A stretch of 64,000 nt of DNA from NCBI GenBank assembly GCA_013400155.1, contig VXBM01000562.1, forward strand, positions 124,001 through 188,000. Direction: 5' to 3'. Shown piece after piece: positions 30,301 through 42,300 of the stretch. Numbering within the stretch: the first letter of the stretch is position 1; each line of letters starts with the position of its first letter. This DNA is from Helopsaltes ochotensis (taxonomy: Eukaryota > Chordata > Aves > Passeriformes > Locustellidae). Both the position numbers and the translations under genes were made by a program. Under the pieces are notes generated by a model. That model was not told the origin of the DNA. It saw only the letters and a list, made by a program, of their open reading frames with translations, and did no database searches.

Positions 30301-33300
30301 TTCACCCATCCATGTACAAACCTGATGTTGTTAGCTGCAATTATTTAAAAAAATATTACTATACAGCAAATCCCTCTACGTTAAAAATATTTTAATTCAA
30401 TTATATTCCATCTTTTTAGATGTGCCACAATAATTAAGTTAATTTAGAGAAAAAGTCTTGCCAAGAGCTTTTGTTTTTGCTTCATTCATTTGCAACACCA
30501 TTTGATAAGTAGTGGTTATGCAACAAAAAATAACCGCTCGAGGCCAACCTCCTTAAAAGACAAAAGGTGAAAGAAACAGTTGTGCAGGCTCAGTGAAAGA
30601 ACTGAATTTCTGTGGCTGCTTTCAGAGTTGGCATAATTGGCAAGACCTGAGGGACAGATGGCTGTCTACTCGGACACAAATATCAAGTATGCCCCAATCA
30701 ACCTAAAAAAACCCCAAACCAAAAAAAATCAGCTCAAACACCTCATTCAACACTTTTTCACAAATGCAAGCAATCTAATAAGGAAAGTTGAAAGAACTTC
30801 AAAAGGCATTCACATGACTGACAGAACTACAGAAAATGTTCATACCTGGACATGAAGGATATGATTAAATACCCTAATATGGTTACTGCATATTAGGGTA
30901 TTTGAAAGACTTACAAAGTCCAAGGTGGTAGTTAACAGGTCTGTTCAAGGCAAGAAGAACATAGAAGAATATTTTCCCTTGGAAAGAAAGGGAGAGAATG
31001 AAGAGAAGTTTTAAGTTTTCCCTAAAGGTTTTTTAAAGATTGCCATCCTAAAAAGCTGGACCATACACTGACAATGCCTTCAGGGACTAAGTAGAGATAG
31101 GCACGAGTTAAAATACAATATTCATCCAATATTCCCCAAGCTCATATTCTGCTTAAAGACTTTAAAAACCAAATCAAACTTTATTCCACAGACTTTTAGA
31201 AACGCTCAAATTCTACACTGAGATAGTATCTGTAAAATATAAAACTTCAATAAAACATGTCTATCAAATTTCAGAGTTTTGACAGCAGTTTTACATACTC
31301 ACTCTTTATGCCAATTTTGTCATTTTTAAGTAATGCTTAGAGAGATCACCAAGTTATCTCCAATACCTGACACAAAGAAAAGTCTTTCACAGAACTACAA
31401 TGTTTTCAAAAATGATGAGCTATTTCGCTGTGACAAGAAAGACCTTTTCCTCTAAAGCCTCCCTGCATCAAGATAACACATTCTGGTTTTATACTCTGGG
31501 TTTTTTGTTTGGGTTTTTTTAAATTTTATTCCTTTTAGAAGAGGAAAATTCTATGAAATGAGACTTCTATAATTGCTTGCCAGTAGTTCATTTCTGCATG
31601 CATGCTAGTTCTCTAAAATAAAATATGCTATATTAATTGAATTACAAGATTTTAAGGTGGAAGTCAAAGTTAAAATTAAATAGGACTACAACTCACTGTT
31701 TCCATCAAATCCAGCTTTGAAAGTAGTATTGGCTGCTTATCACCAGGCTGGAAGCTCCTGGCCTTACAGCAGAGGCAAACTTCCAGACAGCACAGAACAT
31801 TTAAGCCTTTAAAGTTTCTTGGGATGCTGGTTTTCTGCTGATCTGTCATTCCTACTGGCCATGCTGACCATGGGGCACAGGAGATGTGCAGGGCTGTGTC
31901 TGTGCCAGACCTGACTGGGCTTCTGGAGTGAGAGCCCTGTTTTTACTTCCTGTTTCTTTTCATTTCAGATTAACAATTTCACTGCAATGCCAGGAATGGA
32001 GCCAGCAGCCAGAATGCAAGCCTCTTCAAAAAGGTAAACTGTGTGATGATATGCCTTAAAAATTCAGTGTCACAGACAACACTGCTTGAAAAACCTAGTG
32101 GTTTTCCTGCATTATATCAGAATGAATATCGATATATCCTTTTTAGTATAGTAGGAATCCTTCAAATCTATGTTAAAATCTTTAGAGTTATTACAGAGAC
32201 ACTTTTAAAAAAATTGCTCTTAAATTACACCAAAACCTTATGCTTGTCAAGAAGGAAGGAAAACCTACACTTCACAGCGGCCATCAAGCTAGTTACAAAT
32301 TAACAGCAAAAAAAGGAAAAGCACTAAAAGGAGAAGCATAAAATTCAACTAATGAACACCAAATCATGAAGTCGCTTAATTCCAACAGAAGCCTCCAGAG
32401 CACTGTATTTTTAGAAATCTGCCATGACAGCAGTAACTAAGCATACTCTCCAGGGCTTTGTAGCATGCCATAAAACATAATTTCAGAAGGCTCCAATAAG
32501 TTACAGCATTAGAAGAGTCTTCTCTGATGGACCTTTTATGACTTAGTAAATGCAGAATCATTTTAAGAAATCACCATTTTTCGTGTGCAAAATGCAGAGG
32601 TAACAAAAATCATGGACTATTCTAATAAAATTTTATTAGCATTTTCCAAGAGACTTATAGAGGGAATAAGCCTTAGAGGATCAACAAACAAACGGGCATA
32701 GATATAATCAATATATTCACAATGTTCAAATTATGCAAATTCTCAGTCTCTTGCCCTTATTGCTACAGCACACACACATCTAAATTAATGAATGAGAAAA
32801 ATGTCTAAATATGTAATTCCTAACACAAGTCACACGCATTAGTTGCAAACATTCTGACACACTTCTCTGGTTTAGAGGGCAATATTTTAACCATGCTATC
32901 TCTCCCTAAAATTAATAAAACTTGTATGAAAAAGATAGTGCTAAGCTTTCTAAATGTATTACAGCAAAGATTACGATCATGATGAACCTTAAGGCATTTT
33001 ATGCCTGCAAGTCCTTTTTTTCTGATAAATAGACAAAGAATTTTTAAAAGCACATTGAATACAGCTTTTCAATCAATCATAATGTGAAAATATTACACCC
33101 CAAAAATGTATGGATTCCAAAGGTGTTGCACATGTAGTTCTATGAATAGCTCATCACTGCTGAGGGGCAAAAAACTCCAAAACACTGAGACTGACCCTGC
33201 ATTCAGAACGATCAGAGGCTGAAAACTGCAATGGAGACCTGAGATGTGCGAGCAGCTCTGCTAAGACCTGATGCTGTACATTTCTACAAAGCAATGCCAA

Positions 33301-36300
33301 AAGCTTGCTCCACAGAACAGGCCCCACAGGCTCTCCCTGCTGATGCAAAGCTCCATCTGAGGCACCAAACTTGTCCAGCATCTTCAGCAACATCACCCAA
33401 CGCCATGCACCATCAGGCCTGCTACCCCTCACTGCACATCTGTCATCTCCAGGGATTTGCACCTCAGTTCAGGACTGGTTACTTTTAGCCAGCCACTGCT
33501 GAGTACTTGCACTTAACTGCAGGCCAGAATCAACCTCCAAACCATGTGGAAATTACCCAACAATTGGATGAGTCAATCAGATGAAGGAGGAGGCTGCTCA
33601 CACCGGAACAATGGGGACAGCAGAAATTTTCTGAGCTTCTGTCAGTGGTCTCAGGCAGATTTATTCAGCAACTTTGTAGTCACAACACTTAAGGAGGAAA
33701 ATATATCCAAAAGGATAGAAATAATCCAAGCTGCATCTTGAAAGAACTTTCTGATGGTTAAAACTCAAATTTTTTTTGTGTGCACTCTAAACAAAGAAGG
33801 TTCTCTCCTTTTACTTACATTATCAAATACCTTCAGGAGAATTCAAGCCAGATTACTCACAATACAAATATATTTTTCCATTAACTATTTTCAAACAATG
33901 TGCATTCCTAACATAAGCATTTACTTATACAGAATTCCTTTCATTGGTTTTTCACCAGAATAAATTATTTCACTCTTGATATTTCAATGCTCATTAGTAC
34001 TAACCTTTAATACATATGATGTCACATATGAAGTATCATATGAAGACTTCAACAAGTTCATTCCTGGCTGGAGGGGGTGGTTGTTGGGATTTTCGGTTTT
34101 TTGGGGTTTTTTTCCAACTAGCTAGCAAATGTGAGCCAGGAGGCACCCAGTTCAAATTCTCCCCTTGGTTCAATATATGAGTCACGGGAAGTGAAAATCC
34201 CTCCTTTTACCAACCCTAGGGCAGGGATTTAGGGAATGAAACATCAACTAATCTTTTCTATCTTAGCTAACATTGCCCAATGCAATGCTTAGTGGTAGAA
34301 AAAAAATCGTCAGAAACTCTCAAGTCTCTTGGTCATGAGTATGTTGAAGCAAGCACAGGGAACATCACAAAATGGCCATCCTGTATCCCGCTCTAAAACG
34401 ATTTTGTTCAACCTTCATTGCAGTGCAAGGTGACACCATTTTGCTCTCAGTTGGAACAGCAGCTCTAATACTTTTGGCTGTAAAACTTTCCCTCGCAAAA
34501 GCCTCAGAACACAAAAGATTAAGCCACAAGAAAGCAACACCATGAAAACGAGACAAATAACAACACAGTGAAAAGAATGGTTTTAAACTGAACAGTGAAA
34601 TGAACACCACCACACTGAGGAAAGGAAACTAAGGGGTTGTTTTCCCAAGCTACCGGACTACAGTGCTCCTAGTACTGTCAATAGTAACACTAACAACCAC
34701 AACATCTTTGAAGTGCTTAGTATTTCAGCAGCCCGTCAGTACAGATGCAAGCGCTTTGCCCAAGACACAGATATAGAAATGAAAGAAAATCTAAGCTGAA
34801 TCTGTTTATACCAGGGCTCCATCAGAAAGATTTCTCTTTTCCTCACTCACAACTGTTATGCCAAGAATAAGCATCTTGTTTTGTCAAACTATAACTGATC
34901 ATGGGTAATTCCAGGCTTCTGAATCCAACAGCCAGAAAAATATTCATAAAGGTCACATAATTTCACCTTTTCATGGGGAAGGAAGACTGCCCCCTCAGTA
35001 AAGCTTCAAAAGTTCTCTTGACAGGTGAACTCTTGTTTCACCGTCTCATACCTATACCCAATCTAACCAAATGCAACCTCCACATGCAACCAATCAAATG
35101 TGTGTATAAACCCATCTCACCAAAATGCAGCTTCCAACATATCTCACTTTTTCAGTGGTCCTCTTCACAGATGCATAAGCATAACCAAGAGGTGAAGAAT
35201 AAGCCCTGACAGAAGGCATAAACTTTTAGGAACGACCCTGCCACTGCAAAACAAATCAATACAAAATCCAAAGGGACCTACTTAGCAATTCTCACTCTGT
35301 GAGCTATTGGAGGAAATAGTTCCAGCAGATGCTACACTAAGTAAAGACATTTGCTATCCTTGCTTTTCAGAAAAACAGGAAGAGCCCCAAGCAGTAACTT
35401 GGGGTTAGAGGGCACCAAGATCCTAATTAGATCAGCACAAGGCCTGCCATATATATATATAAGTCAGGGATTAGTGGTGCCCCACTCCAAAACACCTGCC
35501 TCTGCAAAAAGATGGGGTCAGGCAGGGAAGTTGTCGAAAGAAACTTTAGCTTTGTTTTTAACTGCGATACCTCTGCACACTGATAATACAATAAATGCTT
35601 CCTGGAAAAAGTGTAGGGCATACAGAACCCCTGGGAAGTGCAGCTTTAAACTTCCAGACAAAACTGGCTTGATCTTCATTATGCATACCGAGTCATATTT
35701 CTTTGCTTCTGGATCTCTAAAATGGGGTGTGGCTTAATAATCACTAAAAAATCTGAAACAAAAAAATTGTTTCAAGAACAGCTCCTAAAAGAGCCTCCCA
35801 CGATCACGAGTTCTGTAAAATGCAGAATGCTATGAGCAACCTGGCCGTAACATTCTGAAGTACCAACATATGCAGGCAAAAGGTCCTATAGCAGGCCCAA
35901 CTCGTCAAACATAAGCCTCAGAGCTGTGAATTAAGAGGGGAATTTGCATCATGAAGAAGCCTGTTCTGTTCCCCCACATTATTTTCAAATGACAGTTCAG
36001 CATTTGGGATCACTCCTTTCCCTTCACAATTTACCCATGCCCTCAGGAAACAAAGATAATGCCTCAGGGGGAAAAAAGCCCTAATTGCACCATGAACTGA
36101 ACTGCTGGATTTTTGAACAGGCTTTAAGTAAGGCAGCCTCATTCTGGCTTTTAACTGCTGGACAAAGAGACCGACTCGTGTAGTTAACAATCAAACTGGA
36201 CAAGACACTGAGAGAAAACACATCTCTCAGCATGCCACAAGCTCCATATGAGAATGATCAAAGATAAGCAACATGCAACAGAAATGGTACAATAGCTGAC

Positions 36301-39300
36301 TCTTTTCCTCTGCTTTGCATGTTCTGACAAGAAGTTTTGTGATAGTGACTAGATTTAGAAGCCCTTAAGAAAATCTTTATGTGTGCACATCAAGAAAAGT
36401 ACAAACACCAAAAGAGCTAATTTGAACTCACAGACAGAACTTATCATCTTGTAATAACATTCAGAAAGCTTTTCATTGAAAATGCCACCTTTCCACTGTG
36501 TCAACAGAGAAGTTATTTTCAGCTAGTGAAAATGCTTTTCCCTGAAATGCTGAAACATTTCAAGTCTCATCAGAAAAGCAAGTAATGAAGTTAAATACTC
36601 ATAGCATCATTTAAAGAGAGCTCTCATACCAATAAGCCCATATGTCAGGAGCAGGGTTTGGCTTGCAAATAAGGTTCTGGTAATAAAACTATTTCTGGAA
36701 CAGTTTCATATTGCAGAATTGTTCATAGCAGAATAATATATTTAGTATAGTACACAGAAATAACATCACAAATCAATAACTACATGCCTATTACACTTTC
36801 ACAATAATAGATGTGTTTGTGAAAGTAAAAGTACATTTAAAGCAGTTCAGCGTATTTTTGTAGGCAATTCCTGAACACTTATCATGGACCACACTAGGCA
36901 GATCCTGCAAGACATTCCAAGGAAGATATTTGTCAGGGTATGTCAGAGACCTGCTTGACCAATTATATTCAAAATTCACGATGGGACTAGGTCCAAGGGC
37001 ACGGACAACAAGTATCAACTCCTTTCAGCTACTTGGCTGTAATATGGAGCATGAGCTCCAAGAGATTCCAAGAGCACATCATTTGCATTTGACCAACCAG
37101 TGGCACCAGAGAGTTGCTGAACAAAGCAGGAGTTTTGGAACGTATTTGTTCAATTTCTCAGCTGGCAATTTATGTGCTGGCAGAGTAAGGAGCCTTGTCT
37201 AAAACTCGTGTGAGTGTACTAATAAGTTGAGTAATTTTACTAGGAAGCTCAGTGCCAAGTCAGTGCAGAGTTAAACTAATCTGTTTCAGACAAATGAAAC
37301 TCCACTGGAGTAAGAGGCAGTGCATTGTTACCACCAGTCTATAAAAATTAATTTAAGTCCAGTTGTGCCAGGTTAAGTCCATGCCTGAAAATAGTACAAC
37401 CATAGTCAGCTAAATCAAACTCCTTTTTCAATTAAAGACAGGGAAAAAAAAACATTTTTCTTTTAATTATTTTGATATAACTTTATAAATATAAAGAAAT
37501 AGCTGAAGTTGACAACACTGTACATAAGACAGCAATGCCTGAGATTCATTCAGAGCTATGCCTGAAGAAAATAATGGCTGTAAAAATGTTCAGATGCTAC
37601 CAGTAAATCTGCATTAATTCAAATGATTCTTTGATGAAAGAACATAATGCTGAATAATCATGGGAAGAGTTGGCAGTGATGTGGTACAATCACACCACAT
37701 GGTCTCATAAAGCTCATTTGTTCATCTTGTTATCATATACTCCCCTTGCAAATAAACTGATGAATAGATGCTTTCCCACTCCCATTAAAAGCAGAAAGAA
37801 AGACAGTTCCCAAAAAGTAGAAAAGAACCAGATCTATAGAACAGCAATGTTGCAACAAAAGATGGATGCCCTGCTCTTCTGAAAAAGAGCCTCTCCTCCC
37901 CCTGTCCCCTGCTCTGGTGAGGTCTCCTCAGGAGCGCTCTGCCCCATTCTGGGTATGCCCCATGAGAGATATAAACAAGAATGACAAGGGGATATTAAGA
38001 AAAAGGAAACCCATTCAGATAAACAAGTATTTTCCATAAAACAGATTTACCTGAGACTCTAACTCCTCCAATTTACGCTTCCTGGCATGAAGAGCTTTAC
38101 TTGGAAAAGCCCAGAAATAATTGGAAGTTCCAATTCTATCAGTGTCCACCATGCCATCATCAACAAGGCTTTGCAGAATCTCTTTCACCGACATTGAGGC
38201 TAATAAAAGCAAAAAAAAGTAAAATTAGAACTGCATAGCAGCTGGACTACGGAGAATTATGAATACCACAAGCCACCATCTACAATCATCTGTTTCTCCT
38301 CCAGTGTCAGCTAGCTGGAAAATTTCACAAGGACAACATGCCCAAAGCTCCACTTGAAGGGATGAATCTCTCTGAAACCAGCAGTTTGCTCCTGAACACC
38401 GCTATTCTGCACATCTGCTACCAGATGTTTGGAAAACACTGATTATGATTATCACACAAAATACACATGAATACAGTACCATAACAAACCCATGAGAGGT
38501 ACCTGAGAAGTTGTCGTGCAATCTTAATTCTAACTTGGATTAACTTGTTTAAGTTTCTTGATTGGGAGTGTAATTACCTTTCACTTTGTAATACTTAACA
38601 AAGTATTTCATAGCAGCAGAGACACTAAAGCCATCTGTCTACAGACTCAGGAAGGACAGATTCTGATTCTGATTACATTTACTTCCATACAAAACATCAT
38701 TTAAAACTCACAAGCATCAACACCTCTGAACACAACTCATAATTTCCTTTCAAACCTGTGGTATAATTCACCATTTTAAAAACATGGTACCTCTTCAACA
38801 AAACTCAGTAGTTACGTTATCCTCAGCTGTTGCAGATACAAAGACTTTTTAGCTCAATTAAAGGTTTTGGTACCTGATGTTCAATTTCAAGACTACAGGG
38901 GGCCCCATATCTTTTGAAGCTATAGGCTGGATGCCACAATGGGAGCAAGTAAGTAACTTTTTTCTTATTAGAACAACTGGGGCTTGGGTTGTGTGGCTAA
39001 ATGCCTTCGTATGCAGAGACAGGATGAATGTGGTCCATTCAAAGGTGTTAATGGCTTTAGAAACTCTAAACTCAAATTTACTGCAAATTACAACTAAACA
39101 TATACGTTGACAAACCAAGCAAGACAGCACCACATCTCTTCAGAAGCCCATGAATGTCTCTGTTAGCTGCTGACACAACTGAAAAACTCTGCTTTGTGAT
39201 ATTCACATCTGCAGGTCTCTCAGCAAGTTCATTTACTCTTGCAGTGCCACCAAGATATGCTAGAGAAAGACAGTGGTTTACACAAACATTAAGCTTTGCC

Positions 39301-42300
39301 TCCCTTTTGTCAATGAGCACAGAAGAAAAACAAATAAGGGACAAAACAATCCAAGAGCATTGATAAATCCTCTTGGACCTAATGCTAAACCAATGGATCT
39401 CATCAGGAAGGCTTTTATAGAAAAGACAAACCCTTTCCATTTATAGCAGTCCAGCCATTTTTGGAGGGGAAATGCTCAAGAGCACACTGCCCATGCATAT
39501 TTGGACTAGCATTTTAAACATTTGTGATATTACAGGCATATATTTAATACCTGAGTGCAAACAATAATTTCATACACTGAAAGCCACTGCAAGTCAGGCA
39601 GCTCAGAGCCTAAACAAGCCCCCATCCTATGTCACTTTTAACTCTACAGCCCTGCCACTGACCAGTCTCCCATTCTAGCTATATTTTCTGTTATTAAAAA
39701 CATAAACCTAAGATTGTATCCAGGAAAATTTACATTGTAGCATCTGTCCAAAAAATGATTATTTACTCAAGAGAAGTAAATTTTATAAATACTTACTAAT
39801 CCCTTTTTCTTTTGGAGCAATCTTCTCTAGATCCTTCAACTGGAAGACATCTTTCTATGCAAAACATGAAAGATACTTCAGTTCCAAATGATAGCATCAT
39901 CTAAGCCTGAGTGTTTTTTATACTAAATCAATGCCAAAAAAATCAAGTAGGAAGTATATTGTATGTTTTGGTTTTGCTAGGGAAATAGCCTGCATATCCC
40001 TCAATAGAACTGGAACATTCTGAGAGTTAAATAATAAGAAAAACACTATTACTGTAACAAGCCCTGCTCTTTCCTTGGTGATCTGAAGTCATCATATTTC
40101 ATCTCAAGTTAGACTATAAAGCCCTTGAAGCCCAGGTTAGACTGTCAGCACAGATGCACCACATTGCTCAAGTACTCAAGTGTCACAGTATTTTTTCTAA
40201 AAGGTAAAACATGGTGTATTACATGTACCACCACTACAACTGTAGTTCAGCTTTTGGATCTCTAGGTTTCTTCTCCCCAGGGGCCCTTTCCAACTCGGCT
40301 CTCAGTTTTTCTAAAGCTCAGATTTCTTCCTCCTCCCATAAAATGCAGTGAGATAGTACCTATTTTCCTGCTGTCCCCTCTTATGGTAACAGACTCAAAA
40401 TGAGAAGATGTGCATAGGTAGCACATGAAGAATTTAACACCACCTGTGCATCTTCAGTCCTTGGCTCCACCTGGGGATGAGCCACCTGACCAAAAGTTAA
40501 ATGAATGAAATTTTGCCCCTGTAATTTACACCCTGGTGTCACAAGGCATCAGCGAAATGCATACAGGATATAGAGTTTAGCTACATCTACAGTTAAGCTC
40601 CTTTTAGGACCTGTTTTCCCACCAATGTAAATGCAGGACAATTACAAGTTACTTACTGTTTCAAAAAAAATCTCCATCATGCGGGCCCTCTTCTCTTCAA
40701 AACTCAGACCTTTTTTCTTGGACTAGAACAAGGGAAAAAAGAAAAAAACAAACCAAAACATTCAGCCATCTGTATAACTAGCATCTGCTCAGAATTCAAA
40801 TTATATTACAAGTATATTACAAGTTATATTTGCCATCTTTTAAAATACTGCACCACTAAGCCCAGACTTTCAGATAAACTCCTTCTTTGCAAATAATTTC
40901 TACAATAAGCCCATCTATTAAATGGAGGGATCTACCTTTAAGTTTGGAGGCAGTAAACCCCATTCCAGCCTCCTTGACACATACCAATCCCAAAATATGT
41001 ATTTCTACCAAACTCACACAAATGTTTAATAACCCTTAAAAAGATAAGGAAGGAGTACCCTCTGTTTGGTTTGGGGTTTTTTAAGAATTGCTTTCTATGT
41101 TGTTATGTATGTTATCTATACAGATAGTAGTGTGAGTTGTAAGCCATTCAGGTTTTTGTAAGGAGATAAAGAGCATTTTAAGGTATGTCTTTCTTCAAAG
41201 GTCCTAACCAACTTTATAATTTCAAGGTCACATTTTAAAAACTGTGCTGCTTTTACTTCTTTTCTCTCTGGTTATGTGACCATAAATAAGCATTAAATAA
41301 CTCAGGTTAAACTACAAGCAAAAGGCAGAAATGGCTATTCACACACTGCTACCAACAATACAAAACTGAGAAATGGTCTCCTCGATCACTTTCTGAGATG
41401 CTATTTTGATATGCCTCTTATGAAATTAAGGTATAAAATATTTCACAGAGAATTGGAGTTTTGCGAATAGCAGTTGGGATAATCCTCAACAACCCAAAAG
41501 CAGCAGCCACAACGTGAATCTGAAGAGTTTCCGCTTGCCCCACTCCCCGATTCACAGACTGTGCGCAGCTACAAAAAAGGCAAAGGGGGATAAAAAGGGC
41601 CAAATGGGATGTTGGCAGAAAAAGAAAAAACCCCAAACCAACAAGGCATATTGGAATAAGTCAATAAGAAATGGGTAGTCTACTAGCAAGATGCTTTGGG
41701 AAAGACATGGTTATCTTTCCAACAGGAAAGAGTCAACACCATTTTTACTTTTTAATAGCTGATTCCTTCTTAAAAAAGAACGCGATCAGGCAGCACATAA
41801 CACTTAAAACATACACCAAGAGCAAAATGGCCAGACTGATTTAATTTTAAAAAACAAACGTAAAAGCTAGCTTATGCAGCTGCAGTAATAGAGAGACAAG
41901 AGCAGAAACAATTCAAGATTATATTTAACAAAGAGCACCATTAGTATTTTTTTAGGGCCCCTCTCTCCTCTTCTAGCCAGCACTAGGTCAGCACTGCTGT
42001 CTCCTGCCATGTCCGTACATTGCAGGATTAGAACCCGCAGCTGCCATGAACTCTCCAGTAGGAGCACGAACAGAAAGCAGACAGATTTAACTTCACCTCC
42101 TGCCTTCTCCAAGAGCCCTGACACCGACAGCAGCAGCAGGAACAAAACGCGTGGGCGCACGGCGTGGAAGGAAGGGAAGGGGTGTTTCTGGAAGCATGCG
42201 CTCGTAGCTACGGCCCTCGGGCGCCAAGTTTCACACCGCCACTCCGGCAAACAGGGCAAAACAACGAAGCCGAGAGCACTCTCGGTGAAGGTTACTAACT

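Noticed and set aside
35755..35775. 8-bp-arm inverted repeat TGAAACAA/TTGTTTCA, and a similar one at 15780-15798
   Set aside because: Short perfect palindromes of this size are common by chance in AT-rich sequence.
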